A DNA stretch of 64,000 nucleotides, taken from the NCBI GenBank assembly GCA_028869185.1, contig JAGWTA010000002.1, forward strand, positions 62,001 to 126,000, given 5' to 3'. This document shows positions 12,570 to 21,856 of this stretch, in pieces (the first letter of the stretch is position 1; every line of letters begins with the position of its first letter). The stretch is from Hyphomicrobiales bacterium (GTDB taxonomy: Bacteria > Pseudomonadota > Alphaproteobacteria > Rhizobiales > Beijerinckiaceae). The position numbers were made by a program, and so were the translations under genes. The notes under the pieces are model-generated. The model was not told where the DNA came from and did not search any database. It saw only the letters and a list, made by a program, of their open reading frames with translations.

Positions 12570-13952
12570 ATGAACGCAACAGCAGAAATTTTGTTCCGCC
12601 CGCCAGCGCCCGCCCCCCGCAAGAAGCCGCTCGGCTTTTTCGGCATGCTGCACACATTGCGCAACAATCCGATCGAAATCTGGACGGAAGATCATTTTCG
12701 CAAGACGGTCCTGATTGGCTCGTCCGCTTTCGGCGTGCGCGCGGTGATCAACGACCCTGCCGCGGTCAAGCGCATCTTTCTCGACAACGCCGCCAATTAC
12801 CCCAAGGACGAATTGCAGTTGCGCGTTTTGCGGCCCGGCCTTGGACGAGGCTTGCTGACAGCGGAAGGCGAGGACTGGCGCGCGATGCGCCGCGCGCTGG
12901 CGCCGTTGTTCACGCCGCGCCAGGTCGCCGCCTTTGCGCCGGCGATGGATGCGGCCGTGTGCGATTGTGTGGAAAACATCCGCAAGAAGCGCGATGGCCG
13001 CGTTCTCGACATGTCGCAGGAAATGGCGCGCCTGACGCTGGCGGCGCTCGAACGCACATTGTTCTCGACCGGGCTTGGCCGCAACGCCGATGAGTTTCAG
13101 CGCGCTGTAACGGCCTTTCTCGACACGGCCGGCCGGCTTGACCCGCTCGATCTGCTCGGCCTGCCCGACTTTCTGCCGCGCATCGGGCGCATGCGCGGGC
13201 GCAAGACAATCGAGTGGTTCGCGCAAACCGTGCGCGACATCGTCGAAACGCGCCGCGCATTGATCGCGTCGGGAAAACCTGCGCCGCGAGACATTCTGTC
13301 ATTGCTGCTGGAGGCGCAGGACCCCGAAAGCGGCAAGGGGCTTTCGGAAGAAGACCTTTACGCAAACATCATCACCTTCATCAACGCAGGCCACGAAACG
13401 ACCGCCAACGCGCTGACCTGGACGCTGTATCTGCTCTCGCAATCCCCGCAATGGCTCGAGCGTGTGGAGACGGAAGCGGCCGAAGCGCTGGCCAATGGCG
13501 CAATCGAAACGCTGGCCGATCGCATGCCCGTCGCGAAAGCCGTGCTGGAAGAGTCGATGCGTCTCTATCCGCCGGCGGCGATCTTGACGCGCGGCGTCTT
13601 GAAGGCGGAAGAACTGGCGGGCGTCACCGTGCCGCCTGGCGCCATCGTCACCGTCTCGCCCTATGTCCTGCATCGCCACCAAACGCTTTGGCGCGATCCG
13701 GACCGTTTCGACCCCACGCGTTTCCTGCCGGAAAATCGGGAAAGCATCGACCGTTTCGCTTACATTCCGTTCGGCGCAGGACCACGCATCTGCATCGGCA
13801 TGGGATTTGCGATGCAGGAGATGTCCATCGCGCTGGCGCGTCTCACGAGCGCCTTCCGTTTCGAGCTGCAGCCGGGCCACACCGTCAAGCCCATGCAGCG
13901 CATCACCTTGCGTCCCCTGGGGGGAATGCCGATGATCGTGCGGCATCGGTAA
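12570..13952 (+). CDS. Cytochrome P450
   Basis: A haem-thiolate monooxygenase of about 460 residues. The I-helix oxygen-binding motif AGHETT, the K-helix ESMR (ExxR), and the haem loop FGAGPRICIG with the axial cysteine near residue 408 are all present. The lack of a membrane anchor indicates a soluble bacterial P450 needing a separate reductase or ferredoxin; none is encoded next to it. Overall the motifs resemble the CYP102/CYP4-like fatty-acid-binding group, but the substrate cannot be assigned. The ATG at 12570 (MNATAEILF) lacks a clear Shine-Dalgarno site, and an upstream in-frame start at 12510 would run into an inverted repeat. Confidence 0.93.
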   Translation: MNATAEILFRPPAPAPRKKPLGFFGMLHTLRNNPIEIWTEDHFRKTVLIGSSAFGVRAVINDPAAVKRIFLDNAANYPKDELQLRVLRPGLGRGLLTAEGEDWRAMRRALAPLFTPRQVAAFAPAMDAAVCDCVENIRKKRDGRVLDMSQEMARLTLAALERTLFSTGLGRNADEFQRAVTAFLDTAGRLDPLDLLGLPDFLPRIGRMRGRKTIEWFAQTVRDIVETRRALIASGKPAPRDILSLLLEAQDPESGKGLSEEDLYANIITFINAGHETTANALTWTLYLLSQSPQWLERVETEAAEALANGAIETLADRMPVAKAVLEESMRLYPPAAILTRGVLKAEELAGVTVPPGAIVTVSPYVLHRHQTLWRDPDRFDPTRFLPENRESIDRFAYIPFGAGPRICIGMGFAMQEMSIALARLTSAFRFELQPGHTVKPMQRITLRPLGGMPMIVRHR

Positions 13953-13965
13953 CCGGGGTTTCCAC

Positions 13966-14859
13966 TTGATTCGCAGACATGCGCCGAAAACGCGCCGCGT
14001 CAGTCTTGGCGGGCGGGATATTGAATCCTATGGGCTGCGGGCCGACTTCTGGGGAGATTTCGCCCATCGCGCCATGACAGTCGGCTGGCCCGTGTTTTTC
14101 GCGGCAACGCTCTGCGCTTTCCTGCTGCTTAACGCTTTCTTCGCGCTTCTCTACATGGCGGGTCAGGCGTCTGTCGCCAATGCGCCCGGCGATTTCGCAC
14201 ATTATTTCTACTTTTCCATCGAGACGCTGACCACGGTCGGTTATGGCGACATGCATCCCCAGAGCGACTATGGCCACATCGTCGCCAGCGTCGAACTTTT
14301 TCTCGGCGTTCTCTATTCGGCCGTCGTCACGGGCCTGTTCTTCTATCGCTTCTCGCGCCCGACGGCGCGCGTGCTCTTCGCGGACACGGCGGTAATTGCG
14401 ATGCATGACGGCGTGCGCTCGTTGATGGTGCGCGCCGCCAACCAGCGGCTCAACTTCATCACCAACGCAACGGCGAATTTCTGGTGGAGCCGCACGGAGG
14501 TGACCGCTGAAGGGCGCATCTTTCGCCGTTTTTATCAGTTGCGCCTGCGCTCGCCGCAATCGCCGAATTTCGTGATGAGCTGGACCATGATCCATCCGAT
14601 CGACGCCACAAGTCCGCTGTATGGATTGACCGCCGAACAATTCGAGGAAATCGAGGCGACGCTCGTCGTCGCCATCGAAGGGCATGACGAAACGTCCGTC
14701 CAGACCGTGCGCACGCGCAAGCTCTATCTGGCGCGCGACATCCGCGAATCCGAAAACTACGTCGACATTCTCGAAAATGGAGAGGATGGCCGGCCTCGGC
14801 TGAACTATCTGAAATTCCATCAAACCGAACCGGAAAATTCTGTCGCACACGACGATTAG
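13966..14859 (+). CDS. Inward-rectifier-type potassium channel (KirBac)
   Basis: A protein of about 297 residues with two transmembrane helices (about 41-64 and 103-127) flanking a pore loop with the selectivity filter TVGYGDMHP at residues 90-98. The C-terminal half is an immunoglobulin-like Kir domain (for example SLMVRAANQRLNFI and the SWTMIHPID segment). It should form a tetrameric K+ channel in the inner membrane. The start is a TTG at 13966, since no in-frame ATG precedes the slide helix. It begins 13 bases after the P450 stop and is followed after 29 bases by a glutamate-synthase-like gene, so the three may share a transcript. Confidence 0.92.
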   Translation: MIRRHAPKTRRVSLGGRDIESYGLRADFWGDFAHRAMTVGWPVFFAATLCAFLLLNAFFALLYMAGQASVANAPGDFAHYFYFSIETLTTVGYGDMHPQSDYGHIVASVELFLGVLYSAVVTGLFFYRFSRPTARVLFADTAVIAMHDGVRSLMVRAANQRLNFITNATANFWWSRTEVTAEGRIFRRFYQLRLRSPQSPNFVMSWTMIHPIDATSPLYGLTAEQFEEIEATLVVAIEGHDETSVQTVRTRKLYLARDIRESENYVDILENGEDGRPRLNYLKFHQTEPENSVAHDD

Positions 14860-14888
14860 GTTTTCGGCGTCACAATCGGGGCCGCCTT

Positions 14889-16508
14889 ATGAACATCGTC
14901 AGAAATGCTTTTTCGCCGCGTTTCATCACGCTGACCGTCTGCGTCATCGGCGCAATTGTTTTTGCCGCTCTGGCGGCTGCTCACGGTCCCTTTGCGGGCT
15001 TTTTCGCCTTTCTGGCGCTGATATTCGCCATGTTGATCGTGCTCGGTCTGCATGATCTGACGCAAACGCGCCATTCCGTGCTGCGCAATTATCCCATCGC
15101 TGCGCATATGCGTTTCATTCTCGAGGATATGCGGCCGGAGATCCGGCAGTATTTCTTCGAGGATGAAAAGCACGGCGCGCCTTTCAGTCGCGACAAACGC
15201 GCGGTCGTATACCAGCGCGCCAAAAGCCAGCTCGACATGCGCCCGTTCGGCACGGAATACGACGTCTATGATGAAGGCTACGAATGGCTGCGCCATTCCA
15301 TCGCGCCAAAGCCGGTGTCGCACGAGCAACCGCGCATAACGATCGGCGCCGCCGCAGCGCAGCCCTTCTCGTCCTCGATTCTGAATATTTCGGCGATGAG
15401 TTTCGGCGCGCTGTCAAACAACGCGATTCGCGCCCTGAATGCGGGCGCCAAAATCGGCGGTTTCGCGCACGACACGGGCGAGGGCGGCGTCAGCCCCTAT
15501 CATCTTGAAGCGGGCGGCGATCTCATATGGGAAATCGGCTCGGGCTATTTCGGCGCCCGCGACGAGAACGGCAATTTCTCGCCTGGCCGTTTCGCAGAAA
15601 CGGCGCGCGCGCCGCAGATCAAAATGATCGAAATCAAACTCAGCCAGGGCGCCAAGCCCGGCCACGGCGGCGTGCTGCCAGGCGCCAAGGTCACCGAAGA
15701 AATCGCGCGCATCCGCGGCGTCGCCCCCGGTCGCGACTGCATTTCGCCGGCCCGCCATACGGCCTTTTCGACGCCGGTCGGCCTCATGCAATTCATCGCG
15801 CAATTGCGTGAACTGTCGGGCGGCAAACCGGTCGGCTTCAAGCTCTGCATTGGTCACGACTGGGAATTTCTCGCCATGTGCAAGGCGATGATCGAGACGG
15901 GCGTTGCGCCCGATTTCATCGTCGTCGACGGCAAGGAGGGCGGCACCGGCGCAGCGCCGCTCGAATTCATGGATCATCTCGGCATGCCGCTGCGCGAAGG
16001 ATTGAATTTTGCGCATAATGCGCTTGTTGGCGCGGGCCTGCGCGACAAGCTGAAACTTGGCGCCAGCGGCAAGATCGTCACTGCGTTCGACATAGCGCGC
16101 GCGATGGCGCTCGGTGCGGACTGGTGCAATTCGGCGCGCGGCTTCATGTTCGCGCTCGGCTGCATCCAGTCGCAGTCCTGCCACACCGGCGCTTGCCCGA
16201 CGGGCGTCGCAACGCAGGATTTGGCGCGCGCGCGCGCCCTGGTGGTCGAAGACAAGAAAACCCGCGTCGCCAATTTTCACAAACATACGCTGGAGACATT
16301 GGCGGAACTGACGGCGGCGGCCGGCCTCGACCATCCCAACGACTTCACGGTCGCGCATTTCTCGCGCCGCATTTCAATGCGCGAGGTTGCCTCTTTCGCC
16401 GAGCTTTATCCCGCTCTCGAGAACCGGGCGCTGTTGCGCGGCGCCGTTGCGGACAAGCGCTTCGCCAACTGGTCGCGCGTGCGCCCTGACCGTTTCGCGC
16501 TGGCCTGA
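14889..16508 (+). CDS. Membrane-anchored FMN-binding glutamate synthase-like protein
   Basis: A protein of 539 residues. Two N-terminal hydrophobic helices (about 13-32 and 36-54) are followed by the FMN-binding TIM-barrel domain of glutamate synthase (GltB2-type). Landmarks are ISAMSFGALSNNAIRALN, KPGHGGVLPG, VVDGKEGGTGAAPLEFMDH and a CX5CX4C iron-sulfur motif (C425, C431, C436). It lacks the glutamine amidotransferase domain and the C-terminal GXGXG domain of true GOGAT, so ammonia-dependent glutamate synthesis is unlikely to be its sole role. Electron donor and substrate are unknown. It is convergent with the TetR gene, with only 3 bases between the stops. Confidence 0.9.
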   Translation: MNIVRNAFSPRFITLTVCVIGAIVFAALAAAHGPFAGFFAFLALIFAMLIVLGLHDLTQTRHSVLRNYPIAAHMRFILEDMRPEIRQYFFEDEKHGAPFSRDKRAVVYQRAKSQLDMRPFGTEYDVYDEGYEWLRHSIAPKPVSHEQPRITIGAAAAQPFSSSILNISAMSFGALSNNAIRALNAGAKIGGFAHDTGEGGVSPYHLEAGGDLIWEIGSGYFGARDENGNFSPGRFAETARAPQIKMIEIKLSQGAKPGHGGVLPGAKVTEEIARIRGVAPGRDCISPARHTAFSTPVGLMQFIAQLRELSGGKPVGFKLCIGHDWEFLAMCKAMIETGVAPDFIVVDGKEGGTGAAPLEFMDHLGMPLREGLNFAHNALVGAGLRDKLKLGASGKIVTAFDIARAMALGADWCNSARGFMFALGCIQSQSCHTGACPTGVATQDLARARALVVEDKKTRVANFHKHTLETLAELTAAAGLDHPNDFTVAHFSRRISMREVASFAELYPALENRALLRGAVADKRFANWSRVRPDRFALA

Positions 16509-16511
16509 CCG

Positions 16512-17171
16512 TCAGCGGGCGCGATAGGCCGCCAGAAACACGGCCGTCGCGGATTGCACTGTCGCGACGATCTCCTCGCGCGTCGGCGTCGCGGCGCCGT
16601 CGAACAACATCCGCTTGAACAGCGCGCCTTGCGCCAGGTTGAAAAACTGCACGGAGGCGAGATCGACATCGGCAATCGCCAGTTCGCCCGCCTCCACCCG
16701 ACGCGCGAGCCAATGAGCAAGTTTCTTCTGGCCGAACAATGGGCCGGCCTCGTAAAATGCCCGGCCGATTTCGGGGAATTTCGCAGCCGCGCCCGTCACG
16801 ATGCGCACCTGCTCGACATGGGCTGGCTCGAGCATCAACTCCATCACCGAAACGCCAAGGCGCATCAGCACCTCCTCGGCCGGCCCCTCGTAATCATAGG
16901 GGGCGAGCCTTTCGGCCTGCGCGCGGCGATCCTCGCGCACCAGCGCCTCGAACAGCGCCGCCTTGGAGGGATAGTAGGCGTAGAGCGTGCCTTTGGAGAC
17001 GCCCGCCGCCGCCGCGATCTCATTCATCGAGGCGCCATCGAACCCATCGGCCAGAAACGCCCGGCGCGCGCCATCCATCACCTGACGGGCCTTGCGGCGG
17101 TCAGGCGCCCGTTCATGTCGCGGTGCGGTGGCCAGGGCGCTATCGGATTGTTCAGTCATACTTTCTGTCAT
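16512..17171 (-). CDS. TetR/AcrR family transcriptional regulator
   Basis: A 219-residue TetR-type repressor. The N-terminal DNA-binding domain includes DGASMNEIAAAAGVSKGTLYAYYPSKAALFE, split as helices 2-4, and the C-terminal part resembles TetR_C regulatory domains. It is divergent from emrA-emrB, and the shared intergenic region holds two copies of a near-palindromic site, so it most likely represses the pump and itself until a pump substrate binds. Start at 17171 or four codons later (MTEQSD). Confidence 0.92.
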   Translation of the reverse strand: MTESMTEQSDSALATAPRHERAPDRRKARQVMDGARRAFLADGFDGASMNEIAAAAGVSKGTLYAYYPSKAALFEALVREDRRAQAERLAPYDYEGPAEEVLMRLGVSVMELMLEPAHVEQVRIVTGAAAKFPEIGRAFYEAGPLFGQKKLAHWLARRVEAGELAIADVDLASVQFFNLAQGALFKRMLFDGAATPTREEIVATVQSATAVFLAAYRAR

Positions 17172-17178
17172 GAATTAT

Positions 17179-17245
17179 ACCGAACCGTTCGGTCTTGAAT
17201 ATAGCCTCATACAATGTTAGGTCAATAAGTACGAACCGTACGGTC
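17179..17245. promoter_or_regulatory. Paired TetR-type operators
   Basis: ACCGAACCGTTCGGT at 17179-17193 is a perfect palindrome around one central base. The related CGAACCGTACGGTC at 17232-17245 shares 13 of 14 bases with CGAACCGTTCGGTC at 17181-17194. The copies are 51 bases apart and lie between the divergent tetR and emrA starts. Confidence 0.8.
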
Positions 17246-17278
17246 GCTTTTTATGATCGCGGTTCCGTCTGGTGCGGC

Positions 17279-18424
17279 ATGAACGAACAGCCATCCAAAC
17301 AGCAATTCGAGCAGGCGACCCCCACGCCGCCTCCGCAGGCGGCGCCCCCGCCTGCGAAAACCCGCGCGCCCGCGCGCCGCCGGCTCATTCTCGTCGCTGT
17401 CTTGCTGGCCGCCGTCGGCGCCGCGCTGTTTTACGGATGGCGCTGGTGGACGGTCGGCCGCTTCATGGTTTCGACCGACGACGCTTATGTGAAGGCGGAC
17501 GTCACGATCATTTCGGCCAAAATCGCCGGCTACATTGCCGATGCGCCGGTCGCCGACAATCAGGTGGTCAAGGCGGGCGACGTGCTCGTGCAGATCGATC
17601 CCGGCGATTACAAGATCGCCCTTGCGGCCGCCCAGCGCCGCCTCGACACGCAGGATGCGACCATCGCGCGCGTCCATTCGCAGATTGCCGCACAGGAATC
17701 GGTCATCGCGCAAGCTGTCGCGCAACGCGACGCCACGCAGGCCGACCGCGCGCGCGCCGCCGCCGATTATCAGCGCGCCGCAACCCTTGCCGCGCAATCC
17801 TTTGCAACGCAGCAGCGCCTCGATCAGGCGCGCGCGGACAAAACCCGCACCAGCGCCGCAAGCACAGGCGCGCAAGCCGGCATCGATGCAGCGCAGGCGC
17901 AACTGGCTGTTCTGAAAGCGCAGGAAACCGAAGCGACGCGCCAGCGCGCCGAATTGCAAACGGCGGTCGACCGCGCGCAACGCGACCTCGACTTCGCCAC
18001 CGTGCGCGCGCCCTTCGATGGCGTTGTCGGCAACCGCGCCGCCCAGCTTGGCGCTTTTGTGCAGCCGGGCGCGCGACTGATGGCGCTCGTGCCTCTGCAA
18101 AGCGCCTATGTGGAAGCCAATTTCAAGGAAACGCAGCTCGCGGCCATCAAGCCCGGCGAGAAAGCGCTGGTGAAAGTCGATGCGCTCGGCGACAAGCCGA
18201 TCGAAGCCGTCGTCGAAAGCATCGCGCCCGCATCCGGCGCACAATACTCGCTGCTGCCCCCCGAGAACGCCACGGGCAATTTCACCAAGATCGTGCAGCG
18301 CGTGCCGGTGCGCATCCGCCTGCCCGCCGAGGCGCTCGCGAGCGGCGCGCTGCGTCCGGGCCTTTCGACGGTGGTCGATATTGACACGCGCACCGCCAAG
18401 ACCGGCGACGACGCGCACAAATGA
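17279..18424 (+). CDS. emrA: HlyD/EmrA family membrane-fusion protein
   Basis: The periplasmic adaptor of a drug efflux pump, about 381 residues. A proline-rich cytoplasmic N-terminus and one transmembrane helix (RLILVAVLLAAVGAALFYGW) are followed by the lipoyl half-motif IAGYIADAPVADNQVVKAGD, a long alpha-hairpin rich in Ala/Gln, and the second lipoyl half near ATVRAPFDGVVGNRAAQLG. A beta-barrel domain follows. The ATG at 17279 is internal to a longer open frame that would overlap the operator. Its stop overlaps the start of emrB by four bases, so the two are translationally coupled. Confidence 0.93.
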   Translation: MNEQPSKQQFEQATPTPPPQAAPPPAKTRAPARRRLILVAVLLAAVGAALFYGWRWWTVGRFMVSTDDAYVKADVTIISAKIAGYIADAPVADNQVVKAGDVLVQIDPGDYKIALAAAQRRLDTQDATIARVHSQIAAQESVIAQAVAQRDATQADRARAAADYQRAATLAAQSFATQQRLDQARADKTRTSAASTGAQAGIDAAQAQLAVLKAQETEATRQRAELQTAVDRAQRDLDFATVRAPFDGVVGNRAAQLGAFVQPGARLMALVPLQSAYVEANFKETQLAAIKPGEKALVKVDALGDKPIEAVVESIAPASGAQYSLLPPENATGNFTKIVQRVPVRIRLPAEALASGALRPGLSTVVDIDTRTAKTGDDAHK

Positions 18425-19998
18425 GCGCGGCAGCCATAGGGGCGCCTGCCGCCGCGCCTGCAAGGGACGCGATCGACAAGCGCCGGGTGCTGGCCTTTTT
18501 CGGCATGGTGCTCGGCATGTTCATGTCGATCCTCGACATCCAGATCGTCTCGGCTTCGCTCTCTGAAATTCAGGCCGGTCTTGCCGCCGGCGCCGACGAA
18601 GTCACATGGGTGCAGACGTCCTATCTGATCGCGGAAGTCGTGATGATTCCGCTGTCGGGATTTCTGGCCCGCACCTTCTCGACGCGGACGCTCTTCACGG
18701 TCTGCGCGGCTGGCTTCACGCTGATGAGTTTCCTGTGCGCGCAGGCCACCTCGATCGAGCAGATGATCGTCTTCCGCGCCTTGCAGGGCTTTATCGGCGG
18801 CGGAATGATTCCGTCGGTTTTTTCTGCGGCCTTCACCATCTTCCCGCCGAAGGTGCGCATCGTCGTACAGCCGATCATCGGCCTTGTCGCAACGCTTGCG
18901 CCGACCATCGGCCCGACCGCGGGCGGCTATCTCACCGAGATTTTCTCGTGGCACTGGCTTTTTCTCATCAATGTCGCGCCAGGCATTCTCGTCACAGTCA
19001 TGGCCTGGTCGCTGATTGATTTCGACGAGCCCGACTATTCTCTGCTCGATAATTTCGACTGGACGGGCCTCATTTCCATGTCCGTCTTTCTCGGCGCGCT
19101 CGAATATGTGCTTGAGGAAGGTCCAAGCAAAAACTGGTTCGACGAAAACATCATCGTCTATTCCGCGCTCGCGTCCGCGGTCGGCGCGCTGGTGTTTTTC
19201 TGGCGGTCTTATGTCTCGACCAATCCCGTCGTCGATCTGAAAATCCGCAACGGCAGCTTCTGGACGGGTTGTATTTTCTCGTTCGTGCTTGGCATCGGTC
19301 TCTACGGATTGACTTATGTCTATCCGGTCTATCTTGCGCGCGTTCGTGGCGACACCGCCCTGCAGATCGGCGAGACGCTGTTCGTCACCGGCCTCACGCA
19401 ATTCCTGACCGCGCCCGTCGCTGGCAGGCTCGCGATGCGCGTCGACGGCCGCATTCTTCTGGCGCTCGGCTTCGGATTGTTTGCGTTCAGCTCCTGGATG
19501 ATGACCGGCATGACGAAGGACTGGGACTTCTGGAATATTTTCGCGCCGCAGATCCTGCGCGGCGCCTCGCTCATGCTTTGTATGGTGCCGCTCAACGCTG
19601 TCGCGCTCGGCAGCCTGCGCCCGCAGGACGTCAAGAACGCCTCTGGGGTGTTCAATCTCACGCGCAATCTAGGCGGCGCCGTGGGCCTCGCCATCATCAA
19701 CACGATGATCAACCGCCGCTGGGATCTGCACCTTCAGCAATTGCGCGAACAGGTCAACTGGGGTTCGCAAACCGCCCTCGAATGGTTGAACAAGATGACG
19801 GGCGCCTTCGCAAGCCTTCCCGATCCGCAACTGGCCGCCACGCGCCAAATAGCCAATTATGTGCGCCGCGAGGCGCTCGTCATGGCGCTGGCGGACGTTT
19901 TCATGCTCATCGCCGTGATGTTCGCTGCAATGATCTTCATGACGCTTTTCATCCGCAAGCCCGCCTTGCTCGGCGCGGAAACCTCGAGCGGACATTAA
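18421..19998 (+). CDS. emrB: DHA2 family MFS multidrug transporter (EmrB/QacA type)
   Basis: A 525-residue proton-driven exporter with about 14 transmembrane helices. The DHA2 signatures LDIQIVSASLSEIQAGL in helix 1 and GPTAGGYLTEIFSWHWLFLIN (split around helix 5) are present. Coupled to EmrA by an ATGA overlap, it should form a tripartite pump with an outer-membrane channel encoded elsewhere. Regulated in all likelihood by the adjacent TetR protein. Confidence 0.94.
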   Translation: MSAAAIGAPAAAPARDAIDKRRVLAFFGMVLGMFMSILDIQIVSASLSEIQAGLAAGADEVTWVQTSYLIAEVVMIPLSGFLARTFSTRTLFTVCAAGFTLMSFLCAQATSIEQMIVFRALQGFIGGGMIPSVFSAAFTIFPPKVRIVVQPIIGLVATLAPTIGPTAGGYLTEIFSWHWLFLINVAPGILVTVMAWSLIDFDEPDYSLLDNFDWTGLISMSVFLGALEYVLEEGPSKNWFDENIIVYSALASAVGALVFFWRSYVSTNPVVDLKIRNGSFWTGCIFSFVLGIGLYGLTYVYPVYLARVRGDTALQIGETLFVTGLTQFLTAPVAGRLAMRVDGRILLALGFGLFAFSSWMMTGMTKDWDFWNIFAPQILRGASLMLCMVPLNAVALGSLRPQDVKNASGVFNLTRNLGGAVGLAIINTMINRRWDLHLQQLREQVNWGSQTALEWLNKMTGAFASLPDPQLAATRQIANYVRREALVMALADVFMLIAVMFAAMIFMTLFIRKPALLGAETSSGH

Positions 19999-20024
19999 AG
20001 GGGGCGCGTCGTGCGCGCCGCGGC

Positions 20025-21080
20025 CTATTGCCCGCCCCGCACATCCTCGCCGGACATGTGCGCAATCTTGGCGCCAATGTCGGCAATCGCCTCGCGCAGC
20101 GCAGCCGTGTCGACAACGTTGCGCTGAGCGCGATTTTCGCGCGCCTGTTCGAGCGCCCCGCGCAGCGCCGCCGCTTCCGTCGTCAGCGCCTCGATGCGCT
20201 GTGCGCTCGCAGCTTCAGCAGCGCGCGCCTGCTTTTCGAGTTGCTCGTGCCGGCGCGCCCAGCCTTCGGCGCGCCGCTCGGCCTCCTCGCGCGCTCGCCC
20301 GTATGACTCGAGCATCGCGCGCTTTTCCTGTTCGCTCGCATGCGCTTCGACACGCAGCGCGGCCATCGCAGCATTGGCTTCTTCGGCGCGCGCATTTTCG
20401 GCCGCGATCTTGTCGGCGGCGCGCGCCATCCGCTGGTCGAGATTGTGCATCTCCTGCAGCAATTGCGCGCGTTCTTCGGTCAGGTTCTGCACCTGCGCTT
20501 CGGCATGCCGCAGCATTTGCGCGGTATGCTCGGACAGGCGGCCCATGTCATCGCGGGCGCGCAGGGCGTCGGCCGCTTCCTGCGTTGCGCGTTCGAACTG
20601 CATCTGCGTGCTGCGCAACGCCTCCTGCGCGCTCTCGTGCTCCCTGGTCAGTTCGCTATGGCTTGCGCGCAGCCCGTCCAGCGTTTCGGCGGTGTCGCGA
20701 AAGGCCGACCGCGTATCCTCCAGTTCGGCTTTCGTTTGCAGGTGCGCCGAGCCGAGCGTCGCATGCTCGGCCTTGAGCGCATCAAGCTCGCGCGACAGAT
20801 CGGCCGAAACGGCGGCCCGGCGCCCAAGTTCGGCCAGATCTTCGGCGTGGCGCGCGCTGTCGATCTCGAGCTTTTGCTCCATGCGCCGCAACTCGGCGGC
20901 ATGTTCGGCGCGCAACTGGTCGCGTTCGGCCACGACCTCGTTCATGGAAAGGGGCATCAACGCCTCGAGCCGCCGGCGCGACAGACGCAGCGCGCGCCGC
21001 CAGAAGGCGGGCAGCAGCATGAGCGAAACCAGCGCGGCGGAAAATGCGCCGAGCAGAAAAAACATGACCTGTTCGACCAA
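20025..21080 (-). CDS. Membrane-anchored coiled-coil protein
   Basis: A protein of about 351 residues with one N-terminal transmembrane helix (VMFFLLGAFSAALVSLMLLP) and then a nearly unbroken coiled coil from about residue 45 to 330, rich in Glu, Ala, Arg and Leu, ending in a short tail. It looks like a structural or scaffolding inner-membrane protein with a cytoplasmic rod. I do not recognise a named family with confidence. Start is a TTG at 21080 with GAGGG upstream, or the ATG five codons later. The gene reads toward emrB, with 26 bases between stops. Confidence 0.75.
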   Translation of the reverse strand: MVEQVMFFLLGAFSAALVSLMLLPAFWRRALRLSRRRLEALMPLSMNEVVAERDQLRAEHAAELRRMEQKLEIDSARHAEDLAELGRRAAVSADLSRELDALKAEHATLGSAHLQTKAELEDTRSAFRDTAETLDGLRASHSELTREHESAQEALRSTQMQFERATQEAADALRARDDMGRLSEHTAQMLRHAEAQVQNLTEERAQLLQEMHNLDQRMARAADKIAAENARAEEANAAMAALRVEAHASEQEKRAMLESYGRAREEAERRAEGWARRHEQLEKQARAAEAASAQRIEALTTEAAALRGALEQARENRAQRNVVDTAALREAIADIGAKIAHMSGEDVRGGQ

Positions 21081-21153
21081 GCGTCGCGGCCCTCAACGCA
21101 TGAATGACAATGCGCCGATCATGCCACGGCGGGCGCAGTCAGGCAAAAGCCGC

Positions 21154-21744
21154 CTAGAACGGGTTCCAGGTCTTGTCCTGCGTGAACTTGAGATAACCGA
21201 GGTTCAGGCCAAGCCGCGCGCCGACGCCCGACCGGATCGGCACCAGCACGACGTCGTCGGATTTGAGGGCCGTGAAACCGAAACCGCCGATCAGATAGGC
21301 CGAACCGTCGAGCCCGCCGAAGCGCTGATAGATCGCGTTCACCGAAGGCAGATTGTAGACCAGCATCATCGTGCGATCGCCATCGAGCCCGGCGTCGAAG
21401 CCAAGCGAGGGCCCCTGCCAGAACACGCGCCGCTCTCCGGCGTTGCGCGTATACATCTTGCCATCGCCATAGCGCAGGCCGCCGATGAAGGCGCCCGATC
21501 CCTCCTGCCCGAGAATATAGGCGTTGGGCCTTCCCCACTGGCGCGTCGCCCGCTCGATGCCCTGCGCAAGACCGCGCGACACCGAGCCGAAAAAGCGGTG
21601 GCCATTGTCGAGAATCTCATTATCCGAAAAGCGCTGCGGCGCGGCGTTTCCGCCATAGGCATGCGCAACCAGCGGGCTCGCGGCGGCGCCTGCCGCGAGC
21701 GCAACGGCTTTTTGCAGGGCGTGTCTGCGCGTGAAATCCGTCAT
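21154..21744 (-). CDS. eipA: DUF1134 periplasmic protein, EipA homologue
   Basis: A 196-residue protein with a Tat-like signal (TRRHALQKAVALAAGAAA, cleavage after AHA) and the DUF1134 core: GRPNAYILGQEGSGAFIGGL, YTRNAGERRVFWQGPSLGFD, and YQRFGGLDGSAYLIGGFGF. In Brucella EipA is a periplasmic beta-barrel-fold protein needed for envelope integrity, and its gene is activated by CtrA. Here GAGAGGAGGACAGCC precedes the ATG at 21744, and a CtrA-like box lies about 97 bases upstream. Role by homology: envelope stress resistance. Confidence 0.9.
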   Translation of the reverse strand: MTDFTRRHALQKAVALAAGAAASPLVAHAYGGNAAPQRFSDNEILDNGHRFFGSVSRGLAQGIERATRQWGRPNAYILGQEGSGAFIGGLRYGDGKMYTRNAGERRVFWQGPSLGFDAGLDGDRTMMLVYNLPSVNAIYQRFGGLDGSAYLIGGFGFTALKSDDVVLVPIRSGVGARLGLNLGYLKFTQDKTWNPF

Positions 21745-21840
21745 GGCTGTCCTCCTCTCGCGCTGTCGCATGTCAGCATGGCGAATGCGCGGCGCGCCGG
21801 CGCCGCAGGGCCATTTGGGGCGCAGCCTCCGTGAAGATGG

Positions 21841-21856
21841 TTAACCAATCGTTGAC
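21841..21856. promoter_or_regulatory. CtrA-like box upstream of eipA
   Basis: TTAA-CCAATCG-TTGA matches the TTAA-N7-TTAA CtrA consensus at seven of eight fixed bases and includes the TTAACCA half-site core. It begins at the stop codon of cysQ, 97 bases before the eipA start. Confidence 0.5.
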
